Shown in pieces: positions 13,968 to 21,308 of a stretch of DNA of 21,664 nucleotides. The first letter of the stretch is position 1. Every line of letters begins with the position of its first letter. The notes beneath the pieces were generated by a model. The model was not told the origin of the DNA. It searched no databases and saw only the letters and a list, made by a program, of their open reading frames with translations. The stretch comes from Candidatus Acetothermia bacterium (GTDB lineage: Bacteria > Bipolaricaulota > Bipolaricaulia > UBA7950 > UBA9294): contig QMQL01000002.1 of the NCBI GenBank assembly GCA_003650505.1, positions 1 through 21,664 on the forward strand, read 5' to 3'. A program made the translations under genes and the position numbers.

Positions 13968-14764
13968 CCGCCCGGCCGGCTGCGCATGAGGTAGGGGCCC
14001 CGGCGATCGCCGTATCCGTCCTCTCCGCCGGATACGACGACCGCCTTGCCTTATCCGATATCTCGTTCGAGGTTAAGGAAGGGGAGCGACTCGCGGTCGC
14101 CGGCCCGAACGGGGCGGGGAAGAGTACGCTTCTGAAGGCGATAGCAGGGCTCCTCCCCCCACAAACGGGAAGGATCAGGGTATTCGGCCATCCACCGAAG
14201 GGGCACATCTGCATCTCCTACGTCCCCCAACGGAGCGAGGTCGATTGGAGGTTCCCGGTCACCGTATTCGACGTCGTGATGATGGGGCGGACCAGGAGGC
14301 TCGGGGTCTTCCGCCGGGCGCGCCCCGCAGACTGTAAGCTCGTCAAGTCGGCCCTCGATCGGGTCGGCCTCCTTCCCCTCGCCTCCCGCCAGATCGGTCA
14401 GCTCTCCGGCGGGCAGCAGCAGCGGATGTTCATCGCCCGGGCGCTCGCCCAGGAGGCGGAGATCATCCTGATGGACGAGCCGTTCGCCGGCCTCGATCCC
14501 GGATCGAAGAGCGGGGTGATCTCCCTCCTTGAAGATCTAGAAGGAGTGACGATCCTCGTCGCCCTCCACGACCTCGGGATCGCCACCTCCCACTTCGATC
14601 GGGTCCTCCTCCTCAACAAGACCCTCCTCGGGATCGGCTCGCCGACCGACGTCCTGACCCCGCCGGTCCTCCAGCGGGCGTACGGGAGCTGCCTGCGGAT
14701 GGTGAAGACAGACGATGGGGTCCTCGTCGTCCAGGACACCGCCTGTTCGGGAGGTCGACCATGA
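13964..14764 (+). CDS. Zn/Mn ABC transporter ATP-binding protein
   Basis: A 266-residue ATPase that powers metal import through the adjacent permease. Walker A GPNGAGKST (47-54 region), Q-loop (PQ, 88-89), ABC signature LSGGQ (148-152), Walker B ILMDE (168-172) and switch H202 are all intact. ISYVPQRSEVDWRFPVTVFDVVMMGR is the hallmark of the Mn/Zn-type (cluster 9) ATPases. It starts at a GTG overlapping the upstream TGA (GTGA) and ends on a TGA overlapping the permease ATG, so it is translationally coupled on both sides. Confidence 0.96.
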   Translation: MTARPAAHEVGAPAIAVSVLSAGYDDRLALSDISFEVKEGERLAVAGPNGAGKSTLLKAIAGLLPPQTGRIRVFGHPPKGHICISYVPQRSEVDWRFPVTVFDVVMMGRTRRLGVFRRARPADCKLVKSALDRVGLLPLASRQIGQLSGGQQQRMFIARALAQEAEIILMDEPFAGLDPGSKSGVISLLEDLEGVTILVALHDLGIATSHFDRVLLLNKTLLGIGSPTDVLTPPVLQRAYGSCLRMVKTDDGVLVVQDTACSGGRP

Positions 14765-15636
14765 GCGTGATCGAGGCGATTGCTGCCCCGTTCCGCTATC
14801 CGTTCATGGTCCGGGCGCTGGTCGCGTCCGTCCTCGTCGGCGGGCTGAGCGCGATCGTCGGGTCGTACGTCGTCCTCCGTTCGATGGCCTTCCTCGGCGA
14901 CGCCATCGCGCACTCCGTCCTCCCCGGGGTCGCCGTCGGGTTCCTCGTCTCCGGCCGGGGCGACCGGAGGGCCCTCTTCTGGTGGGCGCTCTTGACGGCG
15001 ATCCTCGTCTCCCTCGGGGTCGGTTGGACGAGCAGACAGGGCCGGATAAAGGAGGAGACGGCGATCGGTATCGTGTTCGCCGGGATGTTCTCCCTCGGGA
15101 TCGCGCTGATGTCGACCGTCCGCGGGTTCGCCGTCGACCTCGTCCACTTCCTGTTCGGGAACGTCCTCGGCGCCTCGTCCTGGGACATAACGATGATCGC
15201 CATATTCGGCGGGGGCGTCATTCTGATCATCTTCCTCTTCTACAAGGAGTTCCTGATCGTCTCGTTCGACCCGACGCTCGCCACGACCCTCCGCCTCCCG
15301 GTCGCCTCCTACCGGTACCTCCTCCTCATCCTGATCGCGACAACGGTCGTCGTCTCCCTCCAGACGGTCGGGCTCGCCCTGATGCTCGCGATGCTGATCA
15401 CGCCGGCTACGACCGGGTATCTCCTCGCCAGGAGGCTGCCGGGGATGATGGCGATCGGCTCTGCAGTCAGGATCCTCTCCGGGATCATCGGGCTATACCT
15501 CTCCTTCTACTTCGGGATCGCCTCCGGTGCGGCGATCGTCCTCGTGGCGATCGGCTTCTTTTTGATCGTCCTTCTCATCTCACCCCGCCGCGGGTTCATC
15601 CGGCGGATACTCAGATCGGCAAAGGAGGGAGGATGA
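14761..15636 (+). CDS. Zn/Mn ABC transporter permease
   Basis: A 291-residue inner-membrane permease of the ZnuB/TroC/MntC type with about eight hydrophobic segments. The conserved opening is PFMVRALVASVLVGGLSAIVGSYVVLRSMAFLGDAIAHSVLPGVAVGF, and ALMLAMLITPATTGYLLARRLPGMM gives the late conserved region. Its ATG overlaps the ATPase stop, and its TGA overlaps the ATG of the MoeB-like gene, so all four genes are one unit. Zinc versus manganese preference cannot be settled from the permease. Confidence 0.96.
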   Translation: MSVIEAIAAPFRYPFMVRALVASVLVGGLSAIVGSYVVLRSMAFLGDAIAHSVLPGVAVGFLVSGRGDRRALFWWALLTAILVSLGVGWTSRQGRIKEETAIGIVFAGMFSLGIALMSTVRGFAVDLVHFLFGNVLGASSWDITMIAIFGGGVILIIFLFYKEFLIVSFDPTLATTLRLPVASYRYLLLILIATTVVVSLQTVGLALMLAMLITPATTGYLLARRLPGMMAIGSAVRILSGIIGLYLSFYFGIASGAAIVLVAIGFFLIVLLISPRRGFIRRILRSAKEGG

Positions 15637-16775
15637 ACCGGCTGAGCGACGAAGAGGTGAGACGTTACATCAGACAGATCATCCTCCCGGGGATAGGTCC
15701 GGCCGGCCAGGAGAAGTTGAGGGATGCGGCCGTCCTGATCGTCGGGGTCGGAGGGCTCGGAAGCCCCGTCTCCCTCTACCTCGCCGCCGCCGGAATCGGG
15801 AGGATCGGGCTCGTCGATCACGACTCGGTCAGCCTTTCTAACCTGCAGCGGCAGGTGATCCACTCGACAGAGGAGATCGGCCGGCCGAAGGTCGAATCGG
15901 CGGCAAAGCGGCTCTCCGCGCTGAACCCGAAAATCGAGATCGAAACCTACGCCGAGCCGTTCACCTCGTCATCGGCCGAGCGGATCGGCCGGGGATACGA
16001 CCTGATAGTCGACGGGACGGACAACTTCCCAGCCCGCTACCTGATAAACGATCTCTCGCTGAAGCTTCGGATCCCGTTCGTATACGGCGCGATCTTCCGG
16101 ATGGAGGGTCAGGTGAGCGTCTTCCCCGGTGAAGGTGGGCCGTGCTACCGCTGCCTCTTCCCCGAGCCTCCCCCTCCGGAGAGAGTTCTAACCTGCGAAG
16201 AAGCCGGGGTCCTCGGCATCGTTCCGGGGACGATCGGGACGATCCAGGCGACCGAGGCGATCAAGCTGATCCTCGGGATCGGAACCCCGCTCGCCGGCCG
16301 CCTCCTCGTCTACGACGCGCTCACCATGCGCTTCGAGACGATCGCGATATCGCAGGACCCCGACTGCCCGGCCTGCACCGTTCCGCCTGAGAAGATCGAG
16401 CTGACCGACTACCACGGTTTCTGCGGGGTACCGACCGAAGGACCCGGCCTCCCGGAGGAGGCGCGGATCAGTCCGCTAGAGCTGAAGGGGCTGATCGATG
16501 CGGGGGAGAGGATCAGGCTGATCGACGTCCGCCAGCCTTCCGAGTGGGAGATCTCCCACATCGAGGGTACGGAGCTCGTCCCGCACGATCGGTTGGCCGA
16601 ATGGATGAAGGATTCCGACAGGGGAGAGAGGATCGTCGCCATCTGCAAGAGCGGGGAGCGCTCGGCCTTGGTCGTCTCCCTCCTCCGGGAGGCCGGGTTC
16701 GAGCGGGCGATGAACCTGGAAGGGGGGATCGACCGGTGGAGGGATGAGGTCGACCCCTCCCTTCCTGACTACTAG
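15633..16775 (+). CDS. MoeB/ThiF adenylyltransferase fused to rhodanese (MoeZ-like)
   Basis: A 380-residue E1-like enzyme that adenylates the C-terminal Gly-Gly of a sulfur-carrier protein (MoaD/ThiS type) and loads sulfur through a rhodanese domain. N-terminal domain: RYIRQIILPGIG (11-22), Rossmann VGVGGLGS (37-44), R73, K86, DGTDN (127-131), structural zinc C171/C174 with C245/C248, and C188 in LTCEEAGVLG, which corresponds to the ThiF/MoeB cysteine. Rhodanese domain (about 280-375): IRLIDVRQPSEWEISHI and active-site loop CKSGERS with C338. Both halves look active. The start is ATG 15633, overlapping the permease stop with AAAGGAGG upstream. No sulfur-carrier gene is visible nearby. Its stop overlaps the SDH stop in CTAG. 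Confidence 0.95.
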   Translation: MNRLSDEEVRRYIRQIILPGIGPAGQEKLRDAAVLIVGVGGLGSPVSLYLAAAGIGRIGLVDHDSVSLSNLQRQVIHSTEEIGRPKVESAAKRLSALNPKIEIETYAEPFTSSSAERIGRGYDLIVDGTDNFPARYLINDLSLKLRIPFVYGAIFRMEGQVSVFPGEGGPCYRCLFPEPPPPERVLTCEEAGVLGIVPGTIGTIQATEAIKLILGIGTPLAGRLLVYDALTMRFETIAISQDPDCPACTVPPEKIELTDYHGFCGVPTEGPGLPEEARISPLELKGLIDAGERIRLIDVRQPSEWEISHIEGTELVPHDRLAEWMKDSDRGERIVAICKSGERSALVVSLLREAGFERAMNLEGGIDRWRDEVDPSLPDY

Positions 16776-18088
16776 ATCCTCTCCGTCTTCTCCTCGAAGG
16801 CAATCCCCATCGACTCGAGCTCGTCGAGGACCGGCCTGTAGATCTCGGGGATCGTCGGTATGTGAACGCCGGTCAGATCGATCTTCCCCTCTAGGATCAG
16901 CTTCGCCGCGACCGCGGCCGGGAGCCCGACGAGCCGCGACATCGCCGTGTCCCCGTTAGGTATCCCGTACTCGATCAGGGTGGCGGTGATCCTCTCGGTG
17001 CGATCCGGGTACTCAGCGACGAACTCGTGCTGCATCACGAGCATGTCCCGCTCGCCGGGGGCGTACTGCATCTTGGGGAGCATCAACGAAGCGAGGACGT
17101 CGAGATAGGAGCGCGCCCCCTCCGGGACCGGCTCGGCGCTGAGGAGGCCCAACCATTCAAGATCGCTCAATACCTTCGAATCGATCGGGAGGCCGAGGGC
17201 GCGGGCGAGGTCTCCCTTCAGGTCGGTACCGTCCGAGCCGATCAACCCGGCGGTCATCCCCGCAAGGGTCATCCCCGAGAGATCGCGCTCCTCCTCGTCC
17301 AAGAGGCCGAGGTCGACGATCCCCTTCAGAGTATCGCACCAGCCGGGATAGCGGAGGGTACCGCGGAACATCTCCCGGACCGAATCGATCCGGTAGCTTT
17401 CGATGTAGGGGAGGGAGTCGCGGTTCGGATAGACCTCGAGCTCACCGAACCCCTCGATCTTACAGGTCCAGTGGTGGGCGAACAGCTCGGCCGCAGGGAC
17501 ATCGACGACCTTCTCGTCCTTCAGGTAGCGGGCCGGGTTCTTCCCCGCGAGGAGGACGCCGCGCGGTGCCCAGGAGAACTTGTATCCGAACGGGTTGTCG
17601 TTCGCCTCGGGAGCGGGGAGGCCCCCGGTGTTCGACGTGAACGAGACGAGCTTACCGCCCGCATCCTTCACCCGATCGATCACCCGCATCGCCGACATGT
17701 GATCGATCCCGGGATCGACCCCGATCTCGTTCAGCAGGAGGACGCCGGCGTCGCGCGCCGCCCGATCGAGGGAGAGCATCTCATCCTTGGCGTAGGAGGT
17801 CGTAACCATCTGCTTTCCATGCTTGACGCACAGCCGGGCGACGGTCGGGTGGTAGAGGTACGGGAGGAGGCTGACCGAGAGGTCATGATCGGCGATCAGG
17901 CCCTCGAGGGCCTCCTCGTCGTGAACGTCGAGGCGGAGGGCCGTCCCGTTCTTCGCACCCCCGACGAGGCGCTTCGCCTTCTCGAGCGTCCGGCTCGCCA
18001 CCGTAACGGCGAACCGATCGACATCCAACAGATAACGGACGAGCGGGCCGGCGACCAGGCCGGCCCCGAGAACAAGTACCCGCTTCAC
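16772..18088 (-). CDS. Saccharopine dehydrogenase (glutamate-forming), LKR/SDH C-half
   Basis: A 438-residue NAD(P)-dependent enzyme that oxidises saccharopine to L-glutamate and alpha-aminoadipate semialdehyde. The Rossmann loop is LGAGLVAGPLVRYL (7-20). LNEIGVDPGIDHMSAMRVIDR and NPFGYKFSWAPRGVLLAG are diagnostic of the saccharopine reductase/SDH half of eukaryotic AASS (LYS9-like). It starts at GTG 18088 with AAAGGAGAG upstream, 12 bases after the LKR stop, so it is co-transcribed. The final codons overlap the convergent MoeB-like gene in CTAG. No terminator is visible because there is no gap. In other organisms the pair is degradative, but reversal for lysine synthesis cannot be excluded. 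Confidence 0.93.
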   Translation of the reverse strand: MKRVLVLGAGLVAGPLVRYLLDVDRFAVTVASRTLEKAKRLVGGAKNGTALRLDVHDEEALEGLIADHDLSVSLLPYLYHPTVARLCVKHGKQMVTTSYAKDEMLSLDRAARDAGVLLLNEIGVDPGIDHMSAMRVIDRVKDAGGKLVSFTSNTGGLPAPEANDNPFGYKFSWAPRGVLLAGKNPARYLKDEKVVDVPAAELFAHHWTCKIEGFGELEVYPNRDSLPYIESYRIDSVREMFRGTLRYPGWCDTLKGIVDLGLLDEEERDLSGMTLAGMTAGLIGSDGTDLKGDLARALGLPIDSKVLSDLEWLGLLSAEPVPEGARSYLDVLASLMLPKMQYAPGERDMLVMQHEFVAEYPDRTERITATLIEYGIPNGDTAMSRLVGLPAAVAAKLILEGKIDLTGVHIPTIPEIYRPVLDELESMGIAFEEKTERI

Positions 18089-18100
18089 TTTTTCTCTCCT

Positions 18101-19426
18101 TTATTCGGGCCTTCCGGCCCGGTGTAGATATCTCTCGATGTACCGATAGTCCGGGGTCAGCTCGCCGCGGTGGGCGATCACCGCCCGCTTCACCGGCGCG
18201 GGGAGGTCGAGATCGTCGAATCCGACCGAATAGTCGGCCGAAGCGATCGCCGGGATGAACCCCTTCAGTATCCGGCTGAAGTAGGCCGACGACTCCCGCG
18301 GAAGCTCGCTCGGGAGGATGTCGACCGCCATTATCACCGGTCCCTCCCCCTCGACGCCGGAGCGCGCATCTCCGCTCTTGACATCGTATACGTAGACCGG
18401 ATCGTCCGGCTCGGTCGCCTTCACCGTCACCTCGATCCCGCCCTCGACATCGCAGCTGATGTCCCCGATCGCCCGGAGCTTCGGCCCATCCCCCGAGTAG
18501 AGGCTCCTTATCGCCCCTTTGGTAACGAGCCGCGGATAGCGCGGCTCCCAGTAGATGCAGTTCAAGAGGACGTGAAGATGGGGAAGGTAGCGTTCGAACG
18601 CGCCGCGGTAGCGCTCGGGATGCTCGTAGTACTCCTTAAGGTCGAACGGCCTGCTCCGATCGAGGCGGAGGACAGTGTCCTCCTCGCGGAAGACGACCTT
18701 GACGATCGGCTCTTTCTTCCGACCTTCCTTGTAGGTGCCATTTAGGAGCTCCGCCGCGGAGACCTCCCTCAGCGGGAGGAGGTCGATGATCCCCTGCGCC
18801 CCCTTGGAGACGTTCCCGTATCCGGCGATCCCGATGACAAGGGGAGATATCTCATCGGGGAGGCCTTCTTCCCCGATCCTCGCGGCGACATCCCGGATCG
18901 CCCCTTTCGCCGCCTCGAGGTCGGGGTAGGTCGAGGCCTGGGAGATCCCCAAGAATGGGGTTTCGATCCCCTCCCAGGCGAGCCTCAGGCCGAGGGTCCA
19001 CAGGGTGTCGATCGCGCCGGCGAGCCCGGCGAAGTTCCCGAAGAAGATCAGCCTTTTGCCGGCGTCATCGACGATCCTCTCGTAATCGATGATCGTGCAA
19101 CGAAGATCGAGGGCGCGCCTGAGCATCGGCATGTTCGCCGGCTGCCCCTTTATCGTATGGGAGAAGAAGGTGTAGACCTTCCCCTCCTCGAACACGTCGA
19201 TCGGGATCTCCTTCAGGCCGACGATCACCGGTGCCTCTTCGAGCGAGTCGACGACGCGAAGGCCGAGCCGCCGATAGTCATCGTCGGGGAAGGCGCGCTT
19301 GTCCGAAGACTGGACGATCACCTCAATCCCGGATGAGGCGATCTCGGCCGCGTCCTCGGGGACGAGCGGGGTCCGCCGCTCCCAGTGGTACATGTCCTCG
19401 CGCCGGATGCCGATCGCCTTCGCCAC
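18101..19426 (-). CDS. Lysine-ketoglutarate reductase (AASS N-half)
   Basis: A 441-residue protein matching the LKR half of AASS. Motifs: IGIRREDMYHWERRTPLVPED (about 5-25), FFSHTIKGQPANMPML, DYERIVDDAGKRLIFFGNFAGLAGAIDTLWTLGLRL, GIAGYGNVSKGAQGIIDLLP and LLNCIYWEPRYPRLVT. It condenses lysine with 2-oxoglutarate using NADPH to make saccharopine. It starts at GTG 19426, 8 bases after AGGAGG. It is preceded by its own promoter and leads the LKR-SDH operon. Its last codons form a GNRA-capped hairpin just ahead of the SDH ribosome site. Confidence 0.92.
   Translation of the reverse strand: MAKAIGIRREDMYHWERRTPLVPEDAAEIASSGIEVIVQSSDKRAFPDDDYRRLGLRVVDSLEEAPVIVGLKEIPIDVFEEGKVYTFFSHTIKGQPANMPMLRRALDLRCTIIDYERIVDDAGKRLIFFGNFAGLAGAIDTLWTLGLRLAWEGIETPFLGISQASTYPDLEAAKGAIRDVAARIGEEGLPDEISPLVIGIAGYGNVSKGAQGIIDLLPLREVSAAELLNGTYKEGRKKEPIVKVVFREEDTVLRLDRSRPFDLKEYYEHPERYRGAFERYLPHLHVLLNCIYWEPRYPRLVTKGAIRSLYSGDGPKLRAIGDISCDVEGGIEVTVKATEPDDPVYVYDVKSGDARSGVEGEGPVIMAVDILPSELPRESSAYFSRILKGFIPAIASADYSVGFDDLDLPAPVKRAVIAHRGELTPDYRYIERYLHRAGRPE
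18106..18121 (-). promoter_or_regulatory. GNRA-loop hairpin at the LKR/SDH junction
   Basis: On the - strand CGGGCC-GGAA-GGCCCG (6-bp stem, GGAA tetraloop) covers the last codons of LKR and lies before the AAAGGAGAG site of SDH. It could tune relative translation or stabilise the mRNA; no direct evidence. Confidence 0.35.
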
Positions 19427-19470
19427 TTGGAAACCTCCTCGGATCGCCGATCCGCTCGGCGGTTTCCGGA

Positions 19471-19499
19471 AGTATAGCTGAGGAGAGATCGGCCGGCAA
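19471..19499 (-). promoter_or_regulatory. Promoter of the LKR-SDH operon
   Basis: TTGCCG (19494-19499), 17-base spacer, TATACT (19471-19476) on the - strand. Start near 19464 gives a leader of about 38 nt with AGGAGG. This separates the operon from the MFS/editing-domain genes upstream on the same strand. Confidence 0.7.
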
Positions 19500-19506
19500 T
19501 CGCCCT

Positions 19507-19917
19507 TTAGAAAGACTTAAAGATCCGCGCCGTCGGCCGGCCGGGGGCGGAGACCTGAAGGTCGAGGAAGTACCCGAACGGGGTCTGGATCGCCTCGTAT
19601 CCCGAGCCGGTAAGCCGCCCCTCAGCCCCGTCGAGGACGGCCTTTGCGAACCCCGGGGATGCCTTCGACTCAGCGAGATGGGCGAAGGAGTGAAGGACGA
19701 CCCTATCGGTATCGTTCTTCCGCGCCGCCCATTTGAGAACCTTGACGAGCTTCGTCTCGATCCCGGATCGATCGGCCTCGTCCGATTCCTCGAGGTGGAT
19801 GAACCCGACGAGGGCATCGGTGATCGTCCGCTCCTGATCGAGATCCGGCTCGGTCTCGACCGTCTTCATCGCCGTCCGGTAGGAGAAGGAATCGGCGTAG
19901 ATCAACAGGAGCTTCAT
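19507..19917 (-). CDS. Free-standing threonyl-tRNA synthetase editing-domain-like protein
   Basis: A 136-residue protein resembling the archaeal ThrRS N-terminal editing domain (PF08915), which hydrolyses Ser-tRNA(Thr) and has a D-aminoacyl-tRNA-deacylase-like fold. Visible landmarks: MKLLLIYADSFSYR (1-14), DALVGFIHLEESDE (34-47), VVLHSFAHLAESKASP (73-88) and TPFGYFLDLQVSAPGRP (112-128). H80 matches the conserved His of FAHL. The usual Tyr-Lys after FG (W-Y-K) is F117-L118, and the GHP...E region is GRPTAR, so residues needed for deacylation in the archaeal domain appear altered. The ATG overlaps the MFS stop (ATGA) with only a weak own ribosome site, so it is coupled to the transporter. Real activity is unknown. 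Confidence 0.75.
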   Translation of the reverse strand: MKLLLIYADSFSYRTAMKTVETEPDLDQERTITDALVGFIHLEESDEADRSGIETKLVKVLKWAARKNDTDRVVLHSFAHLAESKASPGFAKAVLDGAEGRLTGSGYEAIQTPFGYFLDLQVSAPGRPTARIFKSF

Positions 19918-21176
19918 TCCGAGCGATCGTATGCCGGATCGTCCCCCGAGGCAACCGATGCCCCCCTCCTCCCGAAGAACCTCCAGATCAGGCCGGTAGC
20001 GAGGAGGTAGGTCCCGATCGTGATCGGAAAGAGCGGACCGAAGCCGTACCCTTCCTGGATCTGACCGCTAGCGAGGGCGCTCAACCCGCGCGTCCCCTGC
20101 CAGCTCATCTGCATCAGCGCGCTCGCGGTCGGCCGCTTCTCGGCCGAGACGGCGTCCATGGCGAAGGCGGTGTAGAGGGGGTTCGCCATGTTCATCAGGC
20201 TCGCCCGGGCGAGGAAGCCGATCGAGGCGACGGTCAGGATCGGGACATAGCCGAGGGCGACGAGAAACGGGATCGAGAGGAGCTGGACCGCGATCACCGC
20301 CCCGATCCTGGAGAACCGCTCGGCGATGATCGGCCCGAGAAGCGTCGCCCCCGCCATCACGAGTGACTGGAAGGCGAACAGCATCCCGACGTAGGCGTCG
20401 GAGAGGCCGAAGCGGGTCCGAAGGAAGATGTTCAGGAACGGGACGAGCGCGCCGGCCCCGAACCCGATCAGAACCTGGGGGAAGAAGAGTTTAAGGAGAG
20501 GGCCGGGGGGGCGGAACATCTCGGAGATCCTCGGCCGGGGAGCCTGCGGAGAGCCGCTTTCGGGGCGGGCGACCCGGAGGAGGGGGACGATCGATACGGC
20601 AAATATCCCGGCGGCGACGAACAGGGAGGAGCGGTAGGCGAGCGGGTCCTCCGCCCCGACCGAGAGGATCCGGGAGAAGAGGGTGGGGAGGACCCCGGCG
20701 AGGAGGAACCCAAAGAAGCTCGACATGGTCCGGGTGGCGAACTGGACGCTGAACAGGTGCGTCCGTTCCGTCTCGCCGCTGTTCTCGGCCATGAACGGGG
20801 CGTTCGTCACCTGGAGGATCGTCCGGCTGAGCCCCCGGAGGATCGAGAAGGCGACGAGAGCGATCGCACCGGTCGAAAGGGATATCCCGACTAGCGATCC
20901 GACCATCGCCACCGCGCCGAGGAGGAGGGTCGAGCGGAACCCGAGCCGCTGGCCGATCATCCCGGTCGGGATCGCCGCGACCGTGATCACAATCGGGGGA
21001 AGAGCGACGAGGAGGCCGAGGAACGCCCGGCCCTCCCCGAGGCTGAGGACGTAGAAGTTGAACAGGAGCCTGAGGATCCCGAGGGAGAACCCGCTCGCAA
21101 AGCTGTACAGGAGGTAGAGCCTCGCGTTCGGGCCGAAGCGCCGCAGCTGGGATCCGTAGTTGCGCAGTCCGTTCAT
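19914..21176 (-). CDS. Major facilitator superfamily transporter
   Basis: A 420-residue MFS permease with about 12 hydrophobic segments in two halves joined by a loop near residue 205 (ARPESGSPQAPRPRISEMFRP). LYSFASGFSLGILRLLFNFYVLSLG opens the first membrane bundle, and IGQRLGFRSTLLLGAV is the loop-2/3 region with its Gly and Arg. It probably moves a small solute by proton or ion coupling, but substrate and direction cannot be predicted. The ATG at 21176 lies 8 bases after a TATAAT box and has no Shine-Dalgarno site, so the mRNA may be leaderless. Its end overlaps the start of the ThrRS-editing-like gene by 4 bases. Confidence 0.9.
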   Translation of the reverse strand: MNGLRNYGSQLRRFGPNARLYLLYSFASGFSLGILRLLFNFYVLSLGEGRAFLGLLVALPPIVITVAAIPTGMIGQRLGFRSTLLLGAVAMVGSLVGISLSTGAIALVAFSILRGLSRTILQVTNAPFMAENSGETERTHLFSVQFATRTMSSFFGFLLAGVLPTLFSRILSVGAEDPLAYRSSLFVAAGIFAVSIVPLLRVARPESGSPQAPRPRISEMFRPPGPLLKLFFPQVLIGFGAGALVPFLNIFLRTRFGLSDAYVGMLFAFQSLVMAGATLLGPIIAERFSRIGAVIAVQLLSIPFLVALGYVPILTVASIGFLARASLMNMANPLYTAFAMDAVSAEKRPTASALMQMSWQGTRGLSALASGQIQEGYGFGPLFPITIGTYLLATGLIWRFFGRRGASVASGDDPAYDRSE

Positions 21177-21184
21177 GGAACCGA

Positions 21185-21190
21185 ATTATA
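21185..21190 (-). promoter_or_regulatory. -10 box of the MFS gene
   Basis: TATAAT on the - strand ends 8 bases before the ATG. CTGTCA lies 16 bases upstream of it (21207-21212) and matches the -35 consensus at four of six positions. The start should fall within about 3 bases of the ATG. Confidence 0.55.
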
Positions 21191-21308
21191 CGGGCCGCCA
21201 ACCGGGTGACAGGGCGGCCCATCCCCTCCCGCAGATCGTCCAAATCCGAACGTCTCTTAGAAACGGGTGTTATCATCAGGGTTATATCGGGCAACAGGGG
21301 TGATCGCT

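Noticed and set aside
14715..15632. In-frame extension upstream of the MoeB-like gene giving a 686-residue protein
   Set aside because: The extension is out-of-frame translation of the permease gene; ATG 15633 has AAAGGAGG and the MoeB N-terminal motif directly follows.
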